DNA of 64,000 bases from Sphingomonas sp. BAUL-RG-20F-R05-02 (lineage in GTDB: Bacteria > Pseudomonadota > Alphaproteobacteria > Sphingomonadales > Sphingomonadaceae): NCBI RefSeq assembly GCF_022662305.1, contig NZ_JAKNQH010000011.1, positions 1 to 64,000 of the forward strand. The letters run 5' to 3'. The notes beneath the pieces were generated by a model. The model saw nothing but the letters and a program-made list of their open reading frames with translations. It had not been told where the DNA came from and did not search any database. Position numbers and translations under genes: made by a program. Below, piece after piece: positions 24,406 to 34,053 of the stretch (the first letter of the stretch is position 1; each line of letters starts with the position of its first letter).

Positions 24406-25341
24406 ATGAAGAACAAGCTGGTGACGGTGATCGGCGGCGGCGGCTTTCTCGGCCGCTATGTCGCGCAGGCGCTGCTGAAGCGCGAGGTCCGCCTGCGGGT
24501 GGCGCAGCGCGATCCGCGCGCGGCGTGGTTCCTCAAACCGCTCGGCACGTTCGGCAACGTCCAGTTCGTTGGCGCCGACGTGACCAAACCCGAGACGATC
24601 GCCCATGCGATTGCGGGCTCGGATGCGGTGGTCAACCTGGTCGGTATCCTGTCGGGCAATTTCTCCAAGGTGCATGTCGAGGGCGCGCGCGTCGTCGCGG
24701 AAGCAGCGCGCGCGGCCGGGGTGCAGACGCTCGTCCATGTCTCGGCCATCGGCGCGGACGCCAACAGCGACTCCGCCTATGGCCGCAGCAAGGGCGAGGG
24801 CGAGGCCGCGGTGCGAGCGGCGTTCCCGCAAGCGACGATCCTGCGCCCTTCGGTCGTGTTCGGGCGCGAGGATGCATTCCTCAACCGCTTCGCATCGATG
24901 ATCGCGAGCACGCGGTTCGTGCCGGTGTTGCGCGCGCAGACCCGCTTCCAGCCGGTGTTCGTCGGCGATGTGGCGGACGCGGTCGCCGTCGCCATTGCCG
25001 ATCCCGAGCTGGCGGCAGGCAAGACCATCGAACTGGGCGGCCCCGATGTGATGACGATGGGTGCGCTGATGCGGTGGATCGCACTCGCGATCGGCCGCAA
25101 GCCGACCTTCCTCGAACTGCCCGATGCGATCGGCAGCTTGATCGCGATGGGCGGTGCGTTGCCCGGTGCGCCGATCACGCAGGATCAATGGAAGATGCTC
25201 CAGCACGACAACGTCGTCAGCTCGGGCGCGGCGGGCTTCGCTGATCTCGGAATATCCCCGACCCCGCTCGCATCGGTCGCGCCGACCTGGCTGGTCAGCT
25301 ATCGCCGCAACGGGAGGTTCGGCGCGCGCGCTGCCGCCTGA
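24406..25341 (+). CDS. NDUFA9-like SDR (atypical short-chain dehydrogenase)
   Basis: A 311-residue NAD(P)-binding protein of the extended/atypical SDR group related to the complex I accessory subunit NDUFA9. Rossmann motif VTVIGGGGFLGRYVAQ at the N-terminus, VNLVGILSGNFSKVHVEGA, and YGRSKGEGE where the SDR Tyr-x-x-x-Lys would be. Members bind NADPH without clear enzymatic activity; a role in respiratory complex or membrane function is inferred. The ATG was chosen because homologous SDRs begin at this Rossmann strand; the frame is open upstream. Followed 67 bases later by uppP on the same strand. Confidence 0.85.
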   Translation: MKNKLVTVIGGGGFLGRYVAQALLKREVRLRVAQRDPRAAWFLKPLGTFGNVQFVGADVTKPETIAHAIAGSDAVVNLVGILSGNFSKVHVEGARVVAEAARAAGVQTLVHVSAIGADANSDSAYGRSKGEGEAAVRAAFPQATILRPSVVFGREDAFLNRFASMIASTRFVPVLRAQTRFQPVFVGDVADAVAVAIADPELAAGKTIELGGPDVMTMGALMRWIALAIGRKPTFLELPDAIGSLIAMGGALPGAPITQDQWKMLQHDNVVSSGAAGFADLGISPTPLASVAPTWLVSYRRNGRFGARAAA

Positions 25342-25408
25342 ACGGCGGAGCATCGCGACGGCATAGAAACGGCGGCGCGATCTCGCGCCGTCCGGAAGGG
25401 GGACTTGC

Positions 25409-26218
25409 GTGACCGATCTGTTGACCATCATCCTGCTCGGCATCGTCGAGGGCGTGACCGAGTTCCTGCCGGTCTCCTCGACCGGGCATCTCATCCTCGC
25501 CTCCGCGCTGCTCGGCTATGACGCCGCCTATTGGGAAGTGTTCAACATCGTCATCCAGCTCGGCGCGATCCTCGCGATCGTGGTGCTGTACTGGCGGACG
25601 TTCTGGGCGGTGTTGTTCGGGCTGTTGCGTGGCGACGCGCTGTCGATCCGGTTCGTGCGCAACCTGCTCGTCGCGTTCCTGCCGGCGGCGGTAATCGGGC
25701 TGGCGCTCCACAAGCAGATCGAGGCGCTGCTCGGATCGCCGCTGACAGTGTGCGTCGCGCTGATCGTCGGCGGCTTCGCGATCCTGTTCATCGAACGCAC
25801 GGTAAAGGAAGGCGATATTGCCGGCGTCGCGAACATTCCGCTGCCCAAGGTCGTCGGCATCGGCTTCATCCAGTGCCTGGCGATGATCCCGGGGGTGAGC
25901 CGCTCGGGCGCGACGATCCTCGGCGCACTGACGCTCGGGGTCGAGCGGCGGACCGCGGCGGAGTTCAGCTTCTTCCTCGCTATACCCACCATGCTGGGGG
26001 CAACCGCGCTGGAGCTGTTCAAGAACCGGCATGAGCTGGCGAGCGGCGGCGGGGTTGGGTTCGGCGCGATCGCGATCGGCTTCGTGGTCGCCTTCATTGT
26101 CGCGCTGCTGGTGGTGCGATGGTTCATCGGGATCGTCGGCAAGCGCGGTTTTGCGCCATTCGCTTGGTATCGCATTGTCGCTGGCGGTGCTGCGTTGATC
26201 TGGCTTTTAGCTAGGTAA
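25409..26218 (+). CDS. uppP: Undecaprenyl-diphosphatase
   Basis: Integral membrane phosphatase (BacA/UppP) that converts undecaprenyl diphosphate to the monophosphate, recycling the lipid carrier for peptidoglycan and other glycans. The signature EGVTEFLPVSSTGHLIL is at residues 11-27 and the second motif PGVSRSGATI near 161-170. Length 269 is typical. GTG start with GGGGG upstream. Co-oriented with the NDUFA9-like gene. Confidence 0.95.
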   Translation: MTDLLTIILLGIVEGVTEFLPVSSTGHLILASALLGYDAAYWEVFNIVIQLGAILAIVVLYWRTFWAVLFGLLRGDALSIRFVRNLLVAFLPAAVIGLALHKQIEALLGSPLTVCVALIVGGFAILFIERTVKEGDIAGVANIPLPKVVGIGFIQCLAMIPGVSRSGATILGALTLGVERRTAAEFSFFLAIPTMLGATALELFKNRHELASGGGVGFGAIAIGFVVAFIVALLVVRWFIGIVGKRGFAPFAWYRIVAGGAALIWLLAR

Positions 26219-26290
26219 TGCCGTATCGGACCTATAAGCGTCGATGTTTGTGGAAATTTCTTCCGTAAGCCGACGGATTCGAAATAATAT

Positions 26291-26374
26291 GTAAGTTATG
26301 CTTACCTAGTAGGGTAATATTGCGTGACAGACGCGATAAGCGTCTGTAGTGAGGCGTCTGCAGCAAGGCAGACG
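26291..26374 (+). promoter_or_regulatory. Structured leader of the glutamate synthase operon
   Basis: Three hairpins precede gltD: GTAAG-TTATG-CTTAC (26291-26305), ACAGACGC-GATAA-GCGTCTGT (26327-26347), and CGTCTGC-AGCAAG-GCAGACG (26355-26374). The last ends three bases before the ATG and its loop holds the only ribosome-site-like AAGG, so it could control gltD translation. The two GC hairpins share the CGTCTG arm and could exchange partners. The region from 26221 is unusually A/T-rich and probably contains the promoter. Confidence 0.5.
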
Positions 26375-26377
26375 ACT

Positions 26378-27820
26378 ATGGCGAACGAGCATCTTTTAAA
26401 ATTTGTTGATCGGGTGCAAAGCTATCCGGACAAACGTGCGGCTGACGTGCGCGCGGAAGATTTCCGAGAAATCGCCAATCGCTACGCAGCGCCTACCGCG
26501 GAGGATCAGGCCGGGCGCTGCTCGCAATGCGGCGTGCCCTATTGCTCGGTGCACTGCCCGCTGCACAACCATATCCCCGACTGGCTTCGCCTCACCGCCG
26601 AAGGCCGCCTGCGCGAGGCCTACGAACTGTCCAATGCGACTTCGACCATGCCCGAGATCTGCGGTCGCATCTGCCCGCAGGACCGGCTGTGCGAGGGCAA
26701 TTGCGTGATCGAATTCTCCGGGCACGGCGCGGTGACGATCGGTTCGGTCGAGAAGTTCATCACCGATACCGCCTGGGAAGAGGGTTGGGTCGAGCCGCTC
26801 GTCCCCGGTCGTCCGCGCGGGCAATCGGTGGCGGTGATCGGTGCGGGTCCGGCCGGCCTGTCGGCGGCGGACTATCTGCGCACGCTCGGGTACGAGGTGC
26901 ATGTCTATGATCGCTATGATCGTTCCGGCGGGCTGCTCACATATGGCATCCCCGGCTTCAAGCTGGAGAAGTATGTCGTCACGCGTCGCGTCGAGCGGCT
27001 CGCGGCGGGCGGCATTATCTTCCACAACGGGTTCGAGATCGGCCGTGACGCCAGCCTCGACGAGCTGCGCCAACGCCATGACGCGGTGTTGATCGCCACC
27101 GGCGTGTACAAGCCGCGCGCGATCAAGGCGTCGGGGGTGGACAGCGACGGCGTGGTCGACGCGCTCGACTATCTCACCGCCTCCAACCGCAAGGGCTTTG
27201 GCGATGCCGTGCCTGCGTTCGACGACGGCAGCCTTGATGCGGAGGGCAAGCATGTCGTCGTGATCGGTGGCGGCGATACCGCGATGGACTGCGTGCGCAC
27301 CGCCGTCCGCCAGAACGCCGCCAGCGTGAAGTGCCTCTACCGCCGCGACCGCGCCAACATGCCCGGATCGCAGCGCGAAGTCGCCAATGCCGAGGAGGAA
27401 GGCGTCGAGTTCGTTTGGCTGACCGCACCCGAGGCGTTCCTGGCGGACGGCAAGGTGTCGGCGGTCAAGGCGAGCCGGATGCGGCTCGGCGCACCCGATG
27501 CGAGCGGCCGGCGCGCCCCCGAGGTCGATCCCGCCGGTGGCTACGACGTGCCCGCCGATCTCGTCATCAAGGCGCTGGGCTTCGATCCGGAGGATCTGCC
27601 CGGCCTGTTCGGCGCGCCCGAACTCGGCGTGACGCGCTGGGGAACGGTGCTGGTCGACAACAAGACGCTGATGACCTCGCTCGACGGCGTGTTCGCGGCC
27701 GGCGACATCGTACGCGGTGCATCGCTGGTGGTGTGGGCGATCCGCGACGGTCGCGACGTGGCGGCGACGATGCACGGCTACCTCAAGGCGAAGGCGGGCG
27801 CAGGAAAGGTCGCGGCATGA
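26378..27820 (+). CDS. gltD: Glutamate synthase (NADPH) small subunit
   Basis: The 480-residue beta subunit transfers electrons from NADPH through FAD and iron-sulfur clusters to GltB. Cysteine clusters RCSQCGVPYCSVHCP and ICGRICPQDRLCEGNC lie in the first 110 residues, the FAD Rossmann motif VAVIGAGPAGLSAADYL near 150, and the NADPH motif VVVIGGGDTAMDC near 292. The ATG that begins MANEHLLKF was chosen as family-typical; upstream codons form the hairpin leader. Its stop overlaps the next gene's start (ATGA). Confidence 0.95.
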   Translation: MANEHLLKFVDRVQSYPDKRAADVRAEDFREIANRYAAPTAEDQAGRCSQCGVPYCSVHCPLHNHIPDWLRLTAEGRLREAYELSNATSTMPEICGRICPQDRLCEGNCVIEFSGHGAVTIGSVEKFITDTAWEEGWVEPLVPGRPRGQSVAVIGAGPAGLSAADYLRTLGYEVHVYDRYDRSGGLLTYGIPGFKLEKYVVTRRVERLAAGGIIFHNGFEIGRDASLDELRQRHDAVLIATGVYKPRAIKASGVDSDGVVDALDYLTASNRKGFGDAVPAFDDGSLDAEGKHVVVIGGGDTAMDCVRTAVRQNAASVKCLYRRDRANMPGSQREVANAEEEGVEFVWLTAPEAFLADGKVSAVKASRMRLGAPDASGRRAPEVDPAGGYDVPADLVIKALGFDPEDLPGLFGAPELGVTRWGTVLVDNKTLMTSLDGVFAAGDIVRGASLVVWAIRDGRDVAATMHGYLKAKAGAGKVAA

Positions 27821-28458
27821 TCGCGCGGGTTCTGATCGCTGTGTCGCTGGCCTCCCCCGCAATCGCGCAGACCCCGGTTTCGCGGCCGACACCGACACGC
27901 CCCTCCGCCACCCGTCTCGACGGCGTGATGACACCGGACCAGCATACGGCTTCACCGCTGGCGTCGCGTCCGGCGCAAGCTCAGCCGGCGGTGCAGTCCC
28001 CTGCCCCCGTCGACATGGACGCGCGTCGCGCCGCCGCCGCGCGGCTGCTCGTCGCCAGCCGCTTTCGCGAACGCCAGGCGGTGACGATCCAGGAGGGTCT
28101 GCGTGCCGCCGAGCTCGAAGTCGCGGACGAATGCCTCCAGCGCGCGATCGACGGGCGCAACTTGCAGACGTGCCGCGCGATCGCCAAGCCGAGCGAGGCG
28201 ATGCGCGCACGGCTCGCCGAAAGCGTGTCGGCCATTCTGGACGAGGTGATCGCGGCCAGCCAGTCGGTCTACGCGCGGCGCTTCACCGTGGCGGAGATGG
28301 ACGAGATCACGCGGTTCTTCCGCACGCCGGTCGGGCAGCGCTACGGCGATCTCTACCCGCAGATCATTTCCGACGTGCAGGGCCGCAAACGCGCCATCCT
28401 GCGCCGCTATCTGACCAAGGCCGCGGCCGAAACCGCCGACCAGAAGGCACCATCATGA
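27817..28458 (+). CDS. Exported DUF2059 protein inside the glutamate synthase operon
   Basis: A 213-residue protein with a signal peptide (ARVLIAVSLASPAIAQ), a proline-rich linker to about residue 65, and a C-terminal helical DUF2059 domain (RRFTVAEMDEITRFFRTPVG then YGDLYPQIISDVQ). The family is exported with unknown role. It overlaps gltD by four bases upstream and gltB by four bases downstream, so all three are translated from one message with coupled starts. Why a periplasmic protein sits between the two glutamate synthase subunits is unclear. Confidence 0.85.
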   Translation: MIARVLIAVSLASPAIAQTPVSRPTPTRPSATRLDGVMTPDQHTASPLASRPAQAQPAVQSPAPVDMDARRAAAARLLVASRFRERQAVTIQEGLRAAELEVADECLQRAIDGRNLQTCRAIAKPSEAMRARLAESVSAILDEVIAASQSVYARRFTVAEMDEITRFFRTPVGQRYGDLYPQIISDVQGRKRAILRRYLTKAAAETADQKAPS

Positions 28459-31400
28459 CCGACCAACGCGCCTATCTCGCCGAGCATGGCATGTATCGCC
28501 CCGAGTTCGAGGGTGATGCCTGCGGCGTCGGCCTCGTCGCCGCGACCGATGGCAAGCCGTCGCGCCGCGTCGTGCAATCCGCGATCGATGCGCTGAAGGC
28601 GGTGTGGCATCGCGGCGCGGTCGATGCCGACGGCAAGACCGGCGACGGTGCCGGCCTGCACGTCGATCTGCCGATCAAGTTCTTCGACGATGCCGTCACA
28701 GCGTCGGGCCACCGCATGATGCCCAACCGGCTCGCGGTCGGCATGATCTTCCTGCCGCGCACCGATCTCGGCGCGCAGGAGGCGTGCCGCACGATCGTGG
28801 AAAGCGCGATCATCGAGCAGGGCTATACGATCTACGGCTGGCGGCAGGTGCCGGTCGACGTGTCGGTGATCGGCCAGAAGGCGCAGGCGACGCGGCCCGA
28901 GATCGAGCAGATCATGATCGCAGGGCCGATGCCGGACGAACAGAGCGCCGCCGAGTTCGAGAAAGACCTCTACCTCGTCCGCAGGCGGATCGAGAAGCGC
29001 GTGATCGCCGCGCAGATCAGCGGCTTCTACGTGTGTTCGCTGTCGTGCCGGTCGATCATCTACAAGGGGCTGTTCCTCGCCGAATCGCTGTCGGTGTTCT
29101 ACCCGGACCTGACCGACCAGCGCTTCGAAAGCCGCGTGGCGATCTTCCACCAGCGCTATTCGACCAACACCTTCCCGCAATGGTGGCTGGCGCAGCCGTT
29201 CCGTTGCCTCGCGCACAATGGCGAGATCAACACGATCCGCGGCAACAAGAACTGGATGATCAGCCACGAGATCAAGATGGCTGCCAACGCGTTCGGCGAG
29301 CATTCCGAGGATATCAAGCCGGTGATCCCGGCCGGCGCCTCCGACACCGCCGCGCTCGACGCGACGTTCGAGGCGATCGTGCGCTCCGGCCGCGACGCGC
29401 CGACCGCCAAGCTGATGCTGGTGCCCGAGGCGTGGGGGCCGAAGGGCGAGATGCCCAAGAGCCACCTCGACATGTACAAATATTTCGCCAGCGTGATGGA
29501 GCCGTGGGACGGCCCCGCCGCGCTCGCCATGACCGATGGCCGCTGGGCGGTGGCCGGGGTCGACCGCAATGCGTTGCGCCCCTTACGCTATACCCGCACC
29601 TCGGACGGTCTGCTGATCGTCGGGTCGGAGAGCGGCATGGTGGTCGTTCCCGAATCGACCGTGGTCGAGAAGGGGCGGATGGGTCCGGGTCAGATGATCG
29701 CGGTCGATCTCGATGAAGGTCGCGTGTTCAACGATCTCGCCATCAAGGACCAGATCGCCAGCGAGGCCGATTATGCGGCGATGATCGGCAATTTCATCGC
29801 GGTCGGCGATCTGCCGCCCGCGCCCGCCGATGCGACCATGCGGTTCGACCGTGCCGACCGCACCCGCCGTCAGGTCGCCGCCGGGCAGACGCTCGAGGAT
29901 ATGGAGCTGATCCTCGCGCCGATGGTGGAAGGCGGCAAGGAAGCGATCGGCTCGATGGGCGACGATACGCCGCTCGCGGTCATCTCGGACAAGCCGCGCC
30001 TGATCAGCCAGTTCTTCCGTCAGAACTTCAGCCAGGTGACCAACCCGCCGATCGACCCCTTGCGCGAACGCCATGTCATGTCGCTCAAGACGCGGTTCGG
30101 CAACCTCGCCAACATCCTCGATACCGAGGGCCGCCGCGACGGCGTGCTGGTGCTCGAATCGCCGGTGCTGACCGGGGTGGACTGGTCGCGGCTCAAGGCG
30201 CATTTCGGCCGGCAGGCGGCGGAGATCGACTGCACCTTCGCCACCGATGGCGGCCCGGAGACGCTGCGCGCCGCGATCGCGCGTATCCGCACCGAGGCCG
30301 AACAGGCGGTGCGTGAGGGCAAGAGCGAACTGTTCCTCACCGACATCAACGTCGGCGAGGATCGCATCGCCATCGCCGGCGTGCTGGCCGCCGCCGCCGT
30401 GCACACCCACCTCGTCCGCCGCGGCTTGCGCTCCTACGCGAGCGTCAACATCCAGACCTCGGAATGTCTCGACACGCATTATTATGCGGTGCTGATCGGC
30501 GTCGGCGCGACCACCGTGCATGCCTATCTGGCCGAAGCGGCGATCGTCGACCGTCACGCGCGCGGGCTGTTCGAGGGGCTGAGCCTCGAGGAATGCCTCG
30601 CCAACCATCGCCATGCGATCGACGAGGGGCTGCTCAAGATCATGTCGAAGATGGGGATCGCGGTGATCTCCAGCTATCGCGGCGGCTATAATTTCGAGGC
30701 GGTCGGGCTGTCGCGCAGCCTGGTCAACGACTTCTTCCCCGGCATGCCCGCCAAGATTTCGGGCGAAGGCTATGCCTCGCTCCACCTCAATGCGAAGCTG
30801 CGCCATGATGCGGCGTTCGACTCGGCGGTGGTCACGCTGCCGATCGGCGGCTTCTACCGCCAGCGCCATACCGGCGAGACGCACGCTTACTCCGCGCAGT
30901 TGATGCACCTGCTGCAGTCGGCGGTGGCGACCGATAGCTATTCGACCTACCTGCAATTCTCGCGCGGGGTAGAGGGGCTGCCGCCGGTATACCTGCGCGA
31001 TCTGCTTCAGTTCAACTATCCGGACGAGGGTGTCGCGGTCGATCAGGTCGAGGCGATCACCGAAATCCGCAAGCGCTTCGTAACGCCGGGCATGTCGCTC
31101 GGCGCGCTCTCCCCGGAGGCGCACGAGACGCTGGCGATCGCGATGAACCGGATCGGCGCCAAGGCGGTTTCGGGCGAAGGCGGCGAGGACAAGCTGCGCT
31201 ACACGCCCTATGCCAATGGCGACAACGCCAACTCCGGCGTCAAGCAGATCGCGAGCGGCCGGTTCGGCGTGACGGCGGAATATCTCAACGCCTGTGACGA
31301 GATCGAGATCAAGGTAGCGCAGGGTGCCAAGCCTGGCGAGGGCGGGCAGCTGCCCGGCTTCAAGGTGACGGAGTTCATCGCCAAGTTGCGCCACGCGACT

Positions 31401-32966
31401 CCGGGCGTGACGCTGATCTCGCCGCCGCCGCACCACGACATCTATTCGATCGAGGATCTCGCGCAGCTCATCTACGATCTGAAGCAGATCAATCCGCGCG
31501 CGCGGGTGTGCGTGAAGCTCGTCTCTTCGGCCGGGATCGGCACGGTTGCGGCGGGCGTGGCCAAGGCGCATGCCGACGTCATCCTCGTCTCCGGCCATGT
31601 CGGCGGCACCGGCGCGTCGCCGCAAACCAGCATCAAATATGCCGGCACGCCGTGGGAGATGGGCCTCTCGGAGGTCAATCAGACGCTCACCCTCAACGGT
31701 CTGCGCGGGCGGATCAAGCTGCGCGCGGACGGTGGCCTCAAGACCGGGCGCGACATCGTCATCGCCGCGATCCTCGGCGCGGAGGAGTTCGGCATCGGCA
31801 CGCTATCGCTGGTGGCGATGGGCTGCATCATGGTGCGCCAGTGCCATTCGAACACCTGCCCGGTCGGCGTGTGCGTGCAGGACGAGCGCCTGCGCGCGAA
31901 GTTCACCGGCACGCCCGAAAAGGTCATCAACCTGATGACCTTCATCGCCGAGGAAGTCCGCGACATTCTCGCGCGGCTGGGCGTGAAGAGCCTCGACGAG
32001 GTGATCGGCCGCACCGAACTGCTCCGTCAGGTCAGCCGTGGCGCGGAACATCTCGACGATCTCGACCTCAACCCGATTCTCGCCAAGGTCGATGCGGACG
32101 ATTTCGAACGGCGCTTCAGCCTGTCGACGTTCCGCAACGACGTGCCGGACAGCCTCGATGCGCAGATCATCAAGGATGCCGCCGCCGTGTTCTCGCGCCG
32201 CGAGAAGATGCAGCTCACCTATTCGGTGCGCAATACGCACCGTGCGGTCGGCACCCGCCTGTCCAGCGAGATCACCCGCACCTACGGCATGGATGCGCTG
32301 GCCGACGGGCATGTCCATATCCGCCTTCGCGGCTCGGCGGGGCAGAGCCTCGGCGCGTTCCTGTGCAAGGGCATCACGCTCGAAGTGTTCGGCGATGCCA
32401 ACGATTATGTCGGCAAGGGGCTGTCGGGCGGCATCATCGCGCTGCGCCCGGTGGTGTCCTCCCCGCTCAAATCGAACGAGAACACCATCATCGGCAACAC
32501 CGTGCTGTACGGCGCGACCTCGGGCAAACTGTACGCGGCAGGCCAGGCGGGCGAGCGCTTCGCAGTGCGCAATTCCGGTGCGATCGTGGTGGTGGAAGGC
32601 TGCGGCGCCAATGGCTGCGAGTATATGACCGGCGGCATGGCGGTGGTACTCGGCGCGGTCGGCACCAACTTCGGTGCTGGCATGACCGGCGGCATGGCGT
32701 TCGTCTACGATCCCGACGGCAGCTTCGAACGCCGCGCCAACCCGGAGAACATCACCTGGAACCGGCTGGCCTCGTCGCATTGGGAATCGGTGCTGCTCGG
32801 CCATGTCCGCGCGCACCATGCCGCCACCGATAGCAAATGGTCGGGCGCGCTGCTCGACGATTGGGGCCGCGTACTTGAGCATTTCTGGCAGGTCGTACCC
32901 AAGGAAATGCTGACGCGCCTCGCCCAACCGCTCGACGATCGCGAGAGCCTTGAGGCGGCGGAGTAG
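28455..32966 (+). CDS. gltB: Glutamate synthase large subunit
   Basis: The 1503-residue alpha subunit converts glutamine and 2-oxoglutarate to two glutamates. The class II amidotransferase domain starts at Cys23 (GDACGVGLVAA) after a short propeptide; the central and FMN domains follow with GEGGEDKLRYTPYANGDNAN and GGTGASP; the 3Fe-4S site is C-x5-C-x4-C in GCIMVRQCHSNTCPVGVC near residue 1125; the C-terminal beta-helix domain has the G-rich repeats. Full-length. Only the last 1503 codons of the open frame are used, because the ATG at 28455 overlaps the preceding stop and starts family-typical sequence. Confidence 0.97.
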   Translation: MTDQRAYLAEHGMYRPEFEGDACGVGLVAATDGKPSRRVVQSAIDALKAVWHRGAVDADGKTGDGAGLHVDLPIKFFDDAVTASGHRMMPNRLAVGMIFLPRTDLGAQEACRTIVESAIIEQGYTIYGWRQVPVDVSVIGQKAQATRPEIEQIMIAGPMPDEQSAAEFEKDLYLVRRRIEKRVIAAQISGFYVCSLSCRSIIYKGLFLAESLSVFYPDLTDQRFESRVAIFHQRYSTNTFPQWWLAQPFRCLAHNGEINTIRGNKNWMISHEIKMAANAFGEHSEDIKPVIPAGASDTAALDATFEAIVRSGRDAPTAKLMLVPEAWGPKGEMPKSHLDMYKYFASVMEPWDGPAALAMTDGRWAVAGVDRNALRPLRYTRTSDGLLIVGSESGMVVVPESTVVEKGRMGPGQMIAVDLDEGRVFNDLAIKDQIASEADYAAMIGNFIAVGDLPPAPADATMRFDRADRTRRQVAAGQTLEDMELILAPMVEGGKEAIGSMGDDTPLAVISDKPRLISQFFRQNFSQVTNPPIDPLRERHVMSLKTRFGNLANILDTEGRRDGVLVLESPVLTGVDWSRLKAHFGRQAAEIDCTFATDGGPETLRAAIARIRTEAEQAVREGKSELFLTDINVGEDRIAIAGVLAAAAVHTHLVRRGLRSYASVNIQTSECLDTHYYAVLIGVGATTVHAYLAEAAIVDRHARGLFEGLSLEECLANHRHAIDEGLLKIMSKMGIAVISSYRGGYNFEAVGLSRSLVNDFFPGMPAKISGEGYASLHLNAKLRHDAAFDSAVVTLPIGGFYRQRHTGETHAYSAQLMHLLQSAVATDSYSTYLQFSRGVEGLPPVYLRDLLQFNYPDEGVAVDQVEAITEIRKRFVTPGMSLGALSPEAHETLAIAMNRIGAKAVSGEGGEDKLRYTPYANGDNANSGVKQIASGRFGVTAEYLNACDEIEIKVAQGAKPGEGGQLPGFKVTEFIAKLRHATPGVTLISPPPHHDIYSIEDLAQLIYDLKQINPRARVCVKLVSSAGIGTVAAGVAKAHADVILVSGHVGGTGASPQTSIKYAGTPWEMGLSEVNQTLTLNGLRGRIKLRADGGLKTGRDIVIAAILGAEEFGIGTLSLVAMGCIMVRQCHSNTCPVGVCVQDERLRAKFTGTPEKVINLMTFIAEEVRDILARLGVKSLDEVIGRTELLRQVSRGAEHLDDLDLNPILAKVDADDFERRFSLSTFRNDVPDSLDAQIIKDAAAVFSRREKMQLTYSVRNTHRAVGTRLSSEITRTYGMDALADGHVHIRLRGSAGQSLGAFLCKGITLEVFGDANDYVGKGLSGGIIALRPVVSSPLKSNENTIIGNTVLYGATSGKLYAAGQAGERFAVRNSGAIVVVEGCGANGCEYMTGGMAVVLGAVGTNFGAGMTGGMAFVYDPDGSFERRANPENITWNRLASSHWESVLLGHVRAHHAATDSKWSGALLDDWGRVLEHFWQVVPKEMLTRLAQPLDDRESLEAAE

Positions 32967-33010
32967 TTTAGAGCCTTCCGGTCCACATCCCGCCCCGCTA
33001 CACGGGCGGC

Positions 33011-33682
33011 ATGTGGCAACTCTATCAATTCCCGCTCTGCCCGTTTTCCCGGAAAATCCGCCTGCTGCTCGGCGAGAAGGGCATCGGCTATGAGCTGGTG
33101 CGCGAATCGCCGTGGCAGCGGCGTGACGAGTTCATCGACATGAACCCGGCCGGCCAGGTGCCGGTGATGACCGATGCGACCCGCAGCATCCTGTTGATCG
33201 ATTCTATGGCGATCTGCGAATATTTCGAGGAGACGATCGAGAAGTCCGCGATGATCTCCGGTCCCGCCACATACCGCGCCGAGATCCGCCGGCAGGTCGC
33301 GTGGTTCGATTCGCAGTTCTTCGCCGACATCACCGCGCCTCTGCTTCACGAACGCATGGAGAAGCGGCTCGTCACGCGCCAGTCGCCCGATTCGAAGGTA
33401 CTTCGCGAGGCGATGCGTGCGGCGGTGCGGCACCTCGATTATACCGATTACCTGCTCGACCATAACAACTGGATGGCGGGATCGACCATGACGCTCGCCG
33501 ATCTGGCGGCGGCGGCGCAGATCTCGGTGGTCGATTATCTCGGCGGGATCGACTGGAAGAACCACGAACAGACCGCACGCTGGTATCGCGGCCTGAAAAG
33601 CCGGCCGAGCTTCCGCCCGCTACTGTCGGAACGGATGGACGGCATCCAGCCGACCCCACATTACGACGATCCCGATTTCTGA
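33011..33682 (+). CDS. Glutathione S-transferase family protein
   Basis: A 223-residue GST-like protein with the thioredoxin-fold start LYQFPLCPFSRKIRLLL, where a CPFS motif suggests a cysteine-type (omega/beta-like) active site, and NPAGQVPVM with the cis-proline. The helical C-terminal domain contains ADLAAAAQISVVDYLGGI. Conjugates or reduces glutathione-linked substrates; specific substrate unknown. Its stop overlaps the next start (TGATG), so it is coupled to the tRNA-binding protein gene. Confidence 0.9.
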   Translation: MWQLYQFPLCPFSRKIRLLLGEKGIGYELVRESPWQRRDEFIDMNPAGQVPVMTDATRSILLIDSMAICEYFEETIEKSAMISGPATYRAEIRRQVAWFDSQFFADITAPLLHERMEKRLVTRQSPDSKVLREAMRAAVRHLDYTDYLLDHNNWMAGSTMTLADLAAAAQISVVDYLGGIDWKNHEQTARWYRGLKSRPSFRPLLSERMDGIQPTPHYDDPDF

Positions 33683-34053
33683 TGCACGTCACGCACGATC
33701 CCGCCGCCTTGCCCGCGCCGACGATCGGCTTCGATGACTTCCTCGCCGTCGATATCCGTGTCGGCACGATCGTCGAGGCGCTGCCCTTCCCGGAGGCGCG
33801 CAAGCCCGCGTTCAAGCTGGTGATCGATTTCGGCCCGGTGATCGGCCTGCGCAAATCCTCCGCGCAGATCACCGAACATTACACGCTCGCCGATCTGCCC
33901 GGCCGGCAGGTCGCCGCGGTGGTCAATTTCCCGCCGCGCCAGATCGGCAAGTTTTTGTCCGAGGTGCTGACGCTCGGCTTCCCGGATGCGGACGGCAAGG
34001 TCGTGCTGGTGACGCCCACCGCAGGCGTCCCCAACGGCGGCCGGCTGTTCTAG
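33682..34053 (+). CDS. csaA: tRNA-binding protein, CsaA type
   Basis: A 123-residue single OB-fold protein of the tRNA-binding domain family: FDDFLAVDIRVGTIVEAL, KLVIDFG, LRKSSAQITEHY, GRQVAAVVNFPPRQIGKF and LVTPTAGVPNGGRL. CsaA has tRNA-binding and chaperone-like activity in Bacillus; the role here is inferred. Start coupled to the GST stop. Its stop shares the tetranucleotide CTAG with the stop of the convergent TonB receptor gene. Confidence 0.88.
   Translation: MHVTHDPAALPAPTIGFDDFLAVDIRVGTIVEALPFPEARKPAFKLVIDFGPVIGLRKSSAQITEHYTLADLPGRQVAAVVNFPPRQIGKFLSEVLTLGFPDADGKVVLVTPTAGVPNGGRLF

Noticed and set aside
27717..28454. Long N-terminal extension of gltB
   Set aside because: It is out of frame with gltD and the DUF2059 gene, which are real; the GltB propeptide and catalytic Cys fix the ATG at 28455.
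29583..31625. 680-codon minus-strand frame
   Set aside because: Antisense to gltB; composition shadow.
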